Source: Candidatus Saccharibacteria bacterium UBA6575 (lineage in GTDB: Bacteria > Patescibacteriota > Saccharimonadia > Saccharimonadales > Saccharimonadaceae). Taken from it: a stretch of DNA of 6,109 nucleotides. Location: NCBI GenBank assembly GCA_002434005.1, contig DJJF01000014.1, positions 1 through 6,109 of the forward strand, written 5' to 3'. Of the stretch, positions 1 to 5,404 are shown piece after piece (positions within the stretch are counted from its first letter, which is position 1; each line of letters begins with the position of its first letter). Made by a program: the position numbers and the translations under genes. The notes beneath the pieces are model-generated. The model was given only the letters and a program-made list of their open reading frames with translations. It had not been told where the DNA came from and made no database searches.

Positions 1-308
1 CCCTGCACGTCGAAGTACAGGTAGCCGGTCTGGCCCTCGTCGAAGCCGAAGCCCTCGACGTTGAAGACGCAGACCTTGGGGTCGTTGTCTTCCGTGCCGG
101 AAGGCGTGCCCTGCTCGTGGATCTTGAGGGTGCCGTTGTTGCCATTCCCGGTCGCGAGCGCGGGGGCGCCCGAGAGACCGAGAGTCAGCAGAACGGCCCC
201 GAGGACCGCGATCATGGCGCTGGCAGCCTTGTGGAGACCACGCGGCTTGATGCGCTTCTGGAAGAGCCGCTTGATCAGCGACTCGTCCTTCTTTCGCTTA
301 CCACTCAC
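1..308 (-). CDS. Exported protein of unknown function, N-terminal part only (C-terminus beyond left edge)
   Basis: This is the first 102 codons of a gene that leaves the window at its left edge. From GTG at 308 the product begins MSGKRKKDESL, with an unusually long basic n-region (residues 1-27, rich in K and R). A hydrophobic core follows (about 28-47, AASAMIAVLGAVLLTLGLSG), then a classical signal peptidase I site after A50-L51-A52. The mature part starts with a Gly/Asn-rich stretch (TGNGNNG) and continues into a beta-looking segment with one Cys (C80). From memory it resembles exported proteins of Actinobacteria and Saccharibacteria that share 'GTLK.HE.GTPSG' and 'GFGFD.GQTGY' motifs; I know no function for them. 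Other in-frame starts exist: GTG at 317 and ATG at 362. I prefer 308 because AGAGAG lies about 8 nt upstream, but the choice is uncertain. About 90 of 102 codons end in G or C, much more than in its neighbours. Confidence 0.75.
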   Translation of the reverse strand, partial: MSGKRKKDESLIKRLFQKRIKPRGLHKAASAMIAVLGAVLLTLGLSGAPALATGNGNNGTLKIHEQGTPSGTEDNDPKVCVFNVEGFGFDEGQTGYLYFDVQ

Positions 309-408
309 TTGAACCACTCTCTCTTGTTGTGGGGGTCTTGGATAGATGAACCGACCACGCATGCGCGATCGGTGTCACAAAGGTATTTTGCTAGAACCGA
401 ATTGTTAA

Positions 409-425
409 CTGCCACGGCGTGGCAG
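409..425. repeat. Perfect dyad (CTGCCAC-GGC-GTGGCAG) in the long leader
   Basis: The arms 409-415 and 419-425 are perfectly complementary around a 3-nt centre. In the predicted minus-strand leader this would be a 7-bp GC-rich hairpin about 65 nt after the transcription start. No T-run follows on either strand, so it is not an intrinsic terminator. It could be a protein-binding operator or an mRNA-stabilising stem; the sequence does not decide. Confidence 0.5.
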
Positions 426-494
426 CGAGCAATCAAACTCAAGCAGTCACACCTCAGCGACTCCGACAACCCATGGCTGGGGTCAGATTACATG

Positions 495-523
495 ATTATA
501 TCATACTTATGTAAAAAAGTAAA
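495..523 (-). promoter_or_regulatory. Predicted sigma70-type promoter for the left-edge exported protein
   Basis: On the minus strand TTTACT (518-523) is followed after exactly 17 nt by a perfect TATAAT (495-500). Transcription should start near 488, giving a leader of about 180 nt before GTG 308 (about 126 nt if ATG 362 is used). The -35 begins only about 13 nt past the stop codon of the upstream propeller gene, so the two secreted-protein genes appear to be transcribed separately or with only partial read-through. Confidence 0.7.
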
Positions 524-535
524 TGCCTACGCTTA

Positions 536-2551
536 TTAGTCGCCTATTGACTCGTATAACAAGAATGTCAACGTACCTTCGCTCGGCGCCTCACAGCCAT
601 CCGCAGGGGCAAGTGTGTAGTTCAAATTGACGGTGTATGGGCGGCTTATCCTGATTTCATCTGTAACTTCGAAGTACAGTTCGTCAAGCTCGGGAGAATA
701 CGTGAGCTTCCATCCTTCGGTAGAGGTCCTATCAATGATGTGGTCTACTTGAGATGTCGAAGGGTCAAGATCTATACGCTCCTTATCGAATTGCATTCCC
801 GGCTTAGCCATCGGAAGCCATGTCGCACCGGAGTCAGTTGATACATATGGCTCAGTGTAGCCGGCAGAACGTAGAATCGTGCCGTTCGCACTGACAGAAT
901 ACTTATTGGACGCAGCATCGGGCTGGATTGCGACTTCACTCCATGATGAACCAAGGTTGGTGGAAGTAAAGAACCTGACCTTATAATCGTCCGCCAGATC
1001 GGAAAACCATGCGTACAACTTGCCGGTTCCTCGGGCTATTGCAATCGTATACGGATCTAGGTCACTATCGGGGAAAGACACCGATGACCATGATGCGCCG
1101 CCATCACTCGTGCTATACATCTTCTGATAGTAGGTCATGAGATCGATTGCCATAAACGACCACTTCATGCCATCGCCTGATATTGAGATCGAGCCCCTGC
1201 CTATGAGATCAGTCGTTGGATCAGACGTAGTCCAGGTCGCCGCACCGTCGGTCGTAACATAGATGAGCGACTGAGGCTCCATATCGTATACGGTTGACGG
1301 ATCAATCGCGCTCATTACCATAGTCTCGCCGTCGTCAGATATATCAAAACCAGAAGGGTCATATGCATCGATTGGTGCGATCGCTTGCCAAGTCTGGGCC
1401 TTATCAGTCGACTGCCATATATCGACCTGATTGGTGCCATAGTTGAACTTAAACATATACATCTTATTGCCGCTCCTGGACATCGCTATCCTGCCCTCAC
1501 TTACTTCCATTTGCAAAGGTAGATTTATGGTATTCCAGGTAGTACCACCATCGATTGATCGGTAATCAAGTCGATCGTATTCGAACGTTTCATCATTGAA
1601 ACTGGCGGCACTTAGTATTATCACCATACCGTCCTTGCTCGCTTTAATGTTGAATCCGTCGATGTTTTCTGCGTTTTCTATCTCAGGTCCAATTCGCTCC
1701 CACGACTCGCCACCATCGACCGAACGAACGACATTCGCGTCATAGTCTATGTTGTACAACCGCTGGCCGTCGTCTGACATCGCATAGTCCCCATTTCGCA
1801 CGTCGAACGTTTTAAGTGAGGTGCTCATATCGAAGCCACTTGAACGCATGTGCTTGTCCGCTAGGCGAATCCCTTCACTGCCAGAGTCCGCACAGGTATC
1901 GCCAGGTTCGATTGGATCAGAAGGACCAACCGGCTCCGTCGGATTACTTGGAGTAGTAGGGGCTGATGTAACGGAGGCTGTTACACGCGGGCTGTATGAA
2001 CCACCGTATGTCACCCCGTTAGTGTCGACGATACTGTACCCTACCCCGACGGCACTTCCGACGAAATCACTGTCAGGCGAAAAACGGATGGCGCCGTTGC
2101 TCTGCGCTATATATGTACCTTCCGCAGGAGTAGTGACCTGTTTACTGTCACCGCTAAGTATCGTACCGTGTTTATAATTGGCAGCCAGGCTTAGCTGCAA
2201 ACTGCTTAAGATGAACTTTGCGCCATCTTTTGGCACATGCTGGCTCAAAATACTGAACGTTTGGACCGAACCCTTTTGACCAGTCGTTGATTCGCCCTTA
2301 AAGGATATCAGTTTGCCGTGGCCACCACTAGCTCCGGATACTTCAGCGTGTTCAGACGAATCCTGATCCGTAGACGTAGAGTCATCCTTCTCGGCTACAG
2401 TACTACCGAACTGTGAACCAGAGTCTGATTGTTTAGTCTGATCGGACGCTGCTTCTTTAGGAGCTGTTATCGTGTTTATGGCAGCAAGTGCGCCAGTCCC
2501 GATGAACAGCAAGAGTAATACACCGAGTATAATTTTTAACCTTGTCGGCAT
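536..2551 (-). CDS. Secreted or membrane-anchored protein: CshA-like domain plus seven-bladed Asp-box beta-propeller
   Basis: The 671-residue product has a signal peptide or N-terminal anchor (basic MPTRLK, hydrophobic 7-24, possible cleavage after A21-L22-A23; no lipobox Cys). A Ser/Asp/Gln-rich low-complexity stretch (33-78) follows. Residues about 80-193 resemble a CshA-type fibril repeat, with 'GTYIAQSNGAIRFSPDSDFVGSA' split around residue 160 and then 'GYSIVDTNGV'. A Pro-rich linker spans 197-217. Seven Asp-box-like motifs (S-x-D-G-G-x-x-W type) start near 277, 332, 381, 433, 481, 530 and 571, a period of about 50 residues, as in sialidase/BNR and Vps10 propellers. Residues 590-671 are another beta-rich tail. 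The only two cysteines, C220 and C653, bracket the propeller. No sialidase catalytic set (Arg triad, Tyr, Glu) is evident, so binding or adhesion is likelier than glycosidase activity. The ribosome site is weak (GGGGGA, 11 nt before ATG). Confidence 0.85.
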   Translation of the reverse strand: MPTRLKIILGVLLLLFIGTGALAAINTITAPKEAASDQTKQSDSGSQFGSTVAEKDDSTSTDQDSSEHAEVSGASGGHGKLISFKGESTTGQKGSVQTFSILSQHVPKDGAKFILSSLQLSLAANYKHGTILSGDSKQVTTPAEGTYIAQSNGAIRFSPDSDFVGSAVGVGYSIVDTNGVTYGGSYSPRVTASVTSAPTTPSNPTEPVGPSDPIEPGDTCADSGSEGIRLADKHMRSSGFDMSTSLKTFDVRNGDYAMSDDGQRLYNIDYDANVVRSVDGGESWERIGPEIENAENIDGFNIKASKDGMVIILSAASFNDETFEYDRLDYRSIDGGTTWNTINLPLQMEVSEGRIAMSRSGNKMYMFKFNYGTNQVDIWQSTDKAQTWQAIAPIDAYDPSGFDISDDGETMVMSAIDPSTVYDMEPQSLIYVTTDGAATWTTSDPTTDLIGRGSISISGDGMKWSFMAIDLMTYYQKMYSTSDGGASWSSVSFPDSDLDPYTIAIARGTGKLYAWFSDLADDYKVRFFTSTNLGSSWSEVAIQPDAASNKYSVSANGTILRSAGYTEPYVSTDSGATWLPMAKPGMQFDKERIDLDPSTSQVDHIIDRTSTEGWKLTYSPELDELYFEVTDEIRISRPYTVNLNYTLAPADGCEAPSEGTLTFLLYESIGD

Positions 2552-2603
2552 AGCCGGCTGATTCCCCCACTTGTTTGTTTATAAAACGCTTATGACTAGG
2601 GTC

Positions 2604-2633
2604 ATTGTAGCGTACGATTACTCCTGTAGTCAA
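2604..2633 (-). promoter_or_regulatory. Predicted sigma70-type promoter for the beta-propeller gene
   Basis: On the minus strand TTGACT (2628-2633) and TACAAT (2604-2609) are separated by 18 nt; each hexamer matches the consensus at 5 of 6 positions. Transcription should start near 2597, about 46 nt before ATG 2551. The -35 begins 3 nt past the tlyA stop codon. A 6-bp inverted repeat, ACGATT (2614-2619) with AATCGT (2632-2637), spans the spacer and the -35 and could be an operator. An 8-bp palindrome AGCCGGCT (2552-2559) sits directly before the ATG. Confidence 0.7.
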
Positions 2634-2636
2634 TCG

Positions 2637-3353
2637 TTATTTGAGGGTACGAAGCAAATAGAACCGCTCCCGGTTACCCTTCGCTCCGGCCACGTCGCTG
2701 TCTGCTTTGTCGATGATCGTGAAGTAGCGTTTGGACCACAGTTCAAAGTCTTTCAATATAACCCTGCGGATGGAATCATTCTTGATGACACCTTTGTTGA
2801 CCTGGGCCCTGCCCGCCTCGAACTGGGGCTTTAGCATGGCTACGATTCGTGTGTTGCTATTCGATATACCGGCGATATGCGGCAAAATTTCACGCAGACT
2901 GATAAAGCTGACATCCATGACTACGATGTCAGGCTCATCAGACGGCATAAAGTCGCGGATGTCAGTCTGTTCGTGTAGTTCAATACGTGCATCGCCCCGA
3001 AGGCTCGGGTGCAGCTGTTCCGTACCGACGTCGACCGCGAATACTTTTTTTGCGCCGTTCCTCAGCGCAAAATCAGTAAATCCACCGGTACTCGAGCCGA
3101 CATCCAGAACGATCTTGTCGTCGAACGAAACCTTCAGTTTATCTGCAACGCTAGCCAGCTTGAGGCCTGCACGCGATACGTACCGTTGTTTGTCCTTCAA
3201 GCGTACCGTGTCTGATTCAGTCACGAAATGGCCCGGCTTTGTAACGACATTGCCATTTACTGTTACCTCACCCAAACGGATCACGCTCTCGGCTTGGGAG
3301 CGTGTAGGGGTCATATGGTTTGCTGACACATAAGCATCGAGGCGTTGTTTCAT
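2637..3353 (-). CDS. tlyA: TlyA-family rRNA 2'-O-methyltransferase (S4 domain plus FtsJ/RrmJ-like domain)
   Basis: The 238-residue product transfers a methyl group from S-adenosylmethionine to a ribose 2'-OH of rRNA. Known members act on 23S C1920 and, in the longer type II, also on 16S C1409. An S4 RNA-binding domain covers about 1-60 (LDAYVSANHM, then RLGEVTVNGNVV). The FtsJ-like Rossmann domain starts near 62. The SAM-binding motif I is LDVGSSTGGF (83-92). The family's K-D-K-E tetrad can be placed at K65 (RAGLKLAS), D147 (VVMDVSF), K175 (MLKPQFE) and E229 (NRERFYLL), so the enzyme looks intact. S4 begins almost at residue 1 and the protein is shorter than the roughly 268-residue mycobacterial type II enzyme, which suggests type I, 23S-only. 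The old name 'hemolysin A' should not be read as a toxin call. The gene is divergent from the plus-strand gene at 3405 and upstream of the propeller gene. Confidence 0.93.
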   Translation of the reverse strand: MKQRLDAYVSANHMTPTRSQAESVIRLGEVTVNGNVVTKPGHFVTESDTVRLKDKQRYVSRAGLKLASVADKLKVSFDDKIVLDVGSSTGGFTDFALRNGAKKVFAVDVGTEQLHPSLRGDARIELHEQTDIRDFMPSDEPDIVVMDVSFISLREILPHIAGISNSNTRIVAMLKPQFEAGRAQVNKGVIKNDSIRRVILKDFELWSKRYFTIIDKADSDVAGAKGNRERFYLLRTLK

Positions 3354-3389
3354 CTGTTATTCTTTGTAGCTATATGATTACTGTTTGCT

Positions 3390-3398
3390 TGTTATACT
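3390..3398 (+). promoter_or_regulatory. Extended -10 (TGT-TATACT) for the membrane winged-helix gene; overlaps a minus-strand -10 for tlyA
   Basis: On the plus strand TATACT (3393-3398) is preceded by TGT, an extended -10. No good -35 is seen at the usual distance. Only 6 nt separate it from ATG 3405, so transcription should start at or next to the A of the start codon. On the minus strand the same bases read TATAAC (3391-3396), which would start tlyA mRNA near 3384 with a leader of about 31 nt; its -35 (TCTTTT) is poor. The two -10 elements share 3393-3396. Confidence 0.55.
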
Positions 3399-3404
3399 AC
3401 CATC

Positions 3405-3881
3405 ATGACATTAAAAAGACTTCGGCTGTTACTTGTTATTTGGTATGCATTCGTATTCTTATCTGCACCTATGCTGCTAGGCTTTATTGGATACATGTTG
3501 TTCGGCTTTGCAATGAGTGGCTTCGGTTCGCAGGAATCAAACCCATATTACCTACTGCTTTCTTCGATACCGGTGATCACCATCGGGTTCGTCACGTACA
3601 AACTCCATTCAATCAAACATCGTTTAAATCGTGAAGGTATGAAAGAATCAGTCCGCCAGGAACTGACTAACCAGCAGACTACGCTTTCCCCGGAACGTAC
3701 CGTATTAACTGCCATGGAACATGCCGGACAATTGTCACTAGATGAACTGTCAGCACGAACCAGCATACCTGCACAGGAGTTACTTACTGTGCTGGGTCAG
3801 CTAGAACTGAATGGACAAGTAGAACGCTCATCCAGCATGGATGGCATTTCTTTCAAGCGACGTGATATTTCCGAAGTGTAA
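3405..3881 (+). CDS. Membrane-anchored winged-helix protein of unknown function
   Basis: This 158-residue protein is the only plus-strand gene. Two hydrophobic segments (about 7-37, possibly one long or a re-entrant helix, and 49-66) are followed by a basic, helical linker (67-95). A compact C-terminal domain (about 96-152) reads like a winged helix. It has a first helix SPERTVLTAMEHAG, a helix-turn-helix LSLDELSARTSIPAQELLTVL, then a beta wing NGQVERSSSM...GISFKRR. The helix-turn-helix resembles that of the DprA C-terminal domain and MarR-like regulators. I infer that the wing domain is cytoplasmic and may bind DNA or a protein partner; I do not recognise the family. There is no Shine-Dalgarno before the ATG, and the promoter lies only 6 nt upstream, so translation is probably leaderless. 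It converges on efp with 5 nt between stop codons. Confidence 0.8.
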   Translation: MTLKRLRLLLVIWYAFVFLSAPMLLGFIGYMLFGFAMSGFGSQESNPYYLLLSSIPVITIGFVTYKLHSIKHRLNREGMKESVRQELTNQQTTLSPERTVLTAMEHAGQLSLDELSARTSIPAQELLTVLGQLELNGQVERSSSMDGISFKRRDISEV

Positions 3882-3907
3882 TACCGCTATTTCTTCCGTT
3901 CGCGGTA
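3882..3907. repeat. Inverted repeat TACCGC...GCGGTA at the convergent gene ends
   Basis: Six-base arms at 3882-3887 and 3902-3907 enclose a 14-nt loop. The repeat covers the 5-nt gap between the converging stop codons and the last codons of efp. It could form a weak stem in both transcripts, but no T-run follows on either strand, so a role as a bidirectional terminator is only a possibility. Confidence 0.3.
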
Positions 3908-4447
3908 GGTACCGGTTTCAGTATCAACACTGACGATGTCGCCAGTCTTGATAAACGCTGGTACACGAATAGACAAACCCGTTTCAAGGATTGCGTCCTT
4001 CTGCACAGCATTCGTGGTGTCACCTTTTACGACATCTTCAGCATAGGTAACTTCAAGAAATAAGTTCTTAGGTAATTCGACATTAATAACCCTGCCGTCA
4101 AAGAATTGCAGGCCAAGGTTATCGCCCTCTTTTAGGTAATCTTTCGCCGTATCAACGGTATCGGCTGGTAATTCAAACTGTTCAAAGCTTTCAGGGTCCA
4201 TAAAAAAGTAGTTCACACCGTCGTTATATAAGTACTGAACACTTTTGGTGGTAACTTCAGCACGCTCGATCTTGTCGGCACCCTTGAAGGTCTTAGGGAT
4301 GACGCTGCCATCAATTAGATTCTTTAAGCGAACATTCACGATGGAACCGCCCCGCCCCATGACCTTTTGGCTGTATTCGACTACACGGTATGGTTTGCTG
4401 TCGATCTGGACGACGGTTCCTTTTTTTAGATCTGTCGGTTGGTACAT
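3887..4447 (-). CDS. efp: Translation elongation factor P (Arg at the tip of the modification loop)
   Basis: The 186-residue protein is full length for EF-P, which binds between the P and E sites of the ribosome and relieves stalling at proline runs. The three domains are visible: a KOW-like N-terminal domain (about 1-63), an OB domain (about 67-125) and a C-terminal OB domain (about 128-184, ending TETGTYRERKK). In the N-terminal tip loop, where E. coli has PGKG with the beta-lysylated K34, this protein has MGRGGS with R32. Arg32 is the residue rhamnosylated by EarP in Pseudomonas-type EF-P, but the flanking residues differ and no modification enzyme is in the window. The ATG directly follows the TAG of the upstream gene, with GAGGG 8 nt ahead inside that gene, so the two are probably translationally coupled. 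It is the last gene of the rpsF operon. Confidence 0.96.
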   Translation of the reverse strand: MYQPTDLKKGTVVQIDSKPYRVVEYSQKVMGRGGSIVNVRLKNLIDGSVIPKTFKGADKIERAEVTTKSVQYLYNDGVNYFFMDPESFEQFELPADTVDTAKDYLKEGDNLGLQFFDGRVINVELPKNLFLEVTYAEDVVKGDTTNAVQKDAILETGLSIRVPAFIKTGDIVSVDTETGTYRERKK

Positions 4448-4735
4448 CTATTTATCCCTCAAATGTTTATACGCTGTTATGCCGCCGAAAATCGCTAGAC
4501 CAAGACCTGCCGCTGTAAAAGCGCCTGTTCGTAACTTGTGATTACGATCTTCAGTCGACTCGACATGCTCTTCAACCCCGTGATCAATCACATGTTCGGG
4601 TTTAACCCACTTGTCATCGGACATCTTGATTAGACCCTCGGGTTGTTGTTCTAGCAGCGTCAAATCATCTTCATTAACGCTAATTTCAACCGAACGATGC
4701 GTTCGTCCGTGTGCCCTAGGTCCAGCCTCAGCCAT
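4448..4735 (-). CDS. Small single-pass membrane protein of unknown function
   Basis: This 95-residue protein lies between rpsR and efp. The N-terminal two thirds are hydrophilic and charged, with 'LEQQPEGLIKMSDDKWVKPEHVIDHG' around residue 40 (quoted in part: EGLIKMSDDKWVKPEHV). A single hydrophobic helix spans about 69-87 (TGAFTAAGLGLAIFGGITA), and the protein ends in basic YKHLRDK. This looks like a tail-anchored arrangement, with the orientation not determined. I do not recognise the family. It starts 4 nt after the rpsR stop, and its TAG touches the efp ATG. Upstream AAGG lies about 8 nt before the ATG within the end of rpsR. The position inside a translation operon suggests constitutive co-expression, not necessarily a ribosomal role. 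Confidence 0.8.
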   Translation of the reverse strand: MAEAGPRAHGRTHRSVEISVNEDDLTLLEQQPEGLIKMSDDKWVKPEHVIDHGVEEHVESTEDRNHKLRTGAFTAAGLGLAIFGGITAYKHLRDK

Positions 4736-4739
4736 GCCC

Positions 4740-4943
4740 TTAGCCTTGAGTTACGAACGGAAGCAGCGCTAAGTGACGAGCACGCTTGATTGCTACTGCT
4801 AGTTGACGCTGTTGCTTGAGGCTTAGGCCAGTCTTACCGATCGGTTCAATCTGTCCGTATGCATTGATGTAGCGGCCAAGGGTCTTTACGTCTTTGTAGT
4901 CAAAGTACGTTGTAACGTCTTTCTTAAATCGTTTTGGACTCAT
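4740..4943 (-). CDS. rpsR: 30S ribosomal protein bS18
   Basis: The 67-residue basic protein matches bS18, which binds the platform of the 30S subunit as a heterodimer with bS6. Recognisable motifs are DYKDVKTLGRYINAYGQIEP (15-34) and SLKQQRQLAVAIKRARHLALLP (split here: SLKQQRQLA then IKRARHLALLPF, 41-63). It is a little shorter than the usual 70-80 residues, having a reduced N-terminal tail and no zinc-binding cysteines. The ribosome site AGGAG overlaps the ssb stop codon about 10 nt before the ATG. It lies 13 nt after ssb in the conserved rpsF-ssb-rpsR order. Confidence 0.96.
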   Translation of the reverse strand: MSPKRFKKDVTTYFDYKDVKTLGRYINAYGQIEPIGKTGLSLKQQRQLAVAIKRARHLALLPFVTQG

Positions 4944-4956
4944 AATTTACTCTCTC

Positions 4957-5400
4957 CTAGAATGGAATTTCACTTAAATCAATTGGTTTGTCATCGATGT
5001 CTTCGATAACGGTGTCTTTGCTCTTGCTTGAGCTTGTGTTACTGCGCGGTACGCTAGAACTACCGCCCTGCTGGCCGTCTTGTGGGCCGTCTAGGAAGGT
5101 AATGTCGGTTGCAACAACTTCGATTCGCGTGCGCTTTTTGCCAGTTTCTTTGTCGTCCCAGCTATCTTGACGAAGGCGACCCTGCACGAGGCAGCGGCGA
5201 CCTTTTGACAGGTACTGGTTTGCAAGCTCACCTAGCTTCTCCCAGGCAGTAATGTCAAAGAAGTCAGCTTGGTCATCCTGTGTTTGGCGGTCAACAGCAA
5301 GGCTAAAGCTTGCAATACTTTTACCGGTAGTCGTGGTGCGCATCTCAGGATCACGCGTAAGGCGTCCCATCAGGATCACTTGGTTGATGCTACGTGCCAT
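4957..5400 (-). CDS. ssb: Single-stranded DNA-binding protein
   Basis: The 147-residue protein coats single-stranded DNA during replication, recombination and repair. The OB fold spans about 1-104, with NQVILMGRLTRDPEMR at the start, FFDITAWEKLGELANQYL near 47-64 and RIEVVATDITFL near 92-103. A Gly/Ser/Gln-rich linker (105-128) leads to an acidic tail (129-147) ending DLSEIPF. That tail matches the bacterial SSB tip (typically D-D-D-I-P-F), which recruits partner proteins, so the partner interaction site is kept. The start is set by the GAGGAGGAG in the last codons of rpsF, 4 nt of gap away. It lies in the second position of the rpsF operon, which coordinates its supply with the ribosomal proteins. 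Confidence 0.96.
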   Translation of the reverse strand: MARSINQVILMGRLTRDPEMRTTTTGKSIASFSLAVDRQTQDDQADFFDITAWEKLGELANQYLSKGRRCLVQGRLRQDSWDDKETGKKRTRIEVVATDITFLDGPQDGQQGGSSSVPRSNTSSSKSKDTVIEDIDDKPIDLSEIPF

Positions 5401-5404
5401 TTGA

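Larger units (their letters stand above)
309..535. other. Intergenic control region between two exported-protein genes
   Basis: This 227-nt gap contains the promoter at 495-523, a hairpin-forming dyad at 409-425 and a short CGCATGCG palindrome at 358-365. On the minus strand a TTAACA at 403-408 follows the dyad directly, but only a poor -10 (TACCTT) lies 17 nt further on, so I do not call it a second promoter. There is no convincing hairpin plus U-run terminator after the propeller gene's stop at 536; the T-run at 513-518 has no stem before it. Confidence 0.6.

Noticed and set aside
513..535. Intrinsic terminator after the propeller gene
   Set aside because: There is a six-T run but no GC-rich stem in front of it; the stretch serves better as promoter spacer.
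117..539. Plus-strand 140-codon open frame across the left gene and the gap
   Set aside because: It lies antisense to the signal-peptide-bearing gene, has no ribosome site, and its product has no recognisable fold; the high GC of the true gene keeps the antisense frame open.
1821..2177. Plus-strand 118-codon frame opposite the linker and CshA-like region
   Set aside because: It is the mirror of the Pro/Gly-rich coding sequence, with no ribosome site or promoter.
536..2551. Active sialidase
   Set aside because: Asp-boxes are present, but I could not place the Arg triad, Tyr and Glu of the active site; Asp-boxes are structural and occur in many non-enzymatic propellers.
2731..3333. Plus-strand 200-codon open frame opposite tlyA
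   Set aside because: The tlyA frame has all catalytic motifs; the antisense product is Ser/Arg-rich without domain features.
2637..3353. TlyA as a hemolysin or virulence toxin
   Set aside because: The S4 plus FtsJ architecture and K-D-K-E tetrad mark an rRNA methyltransferase; the hemolysin name is historical.
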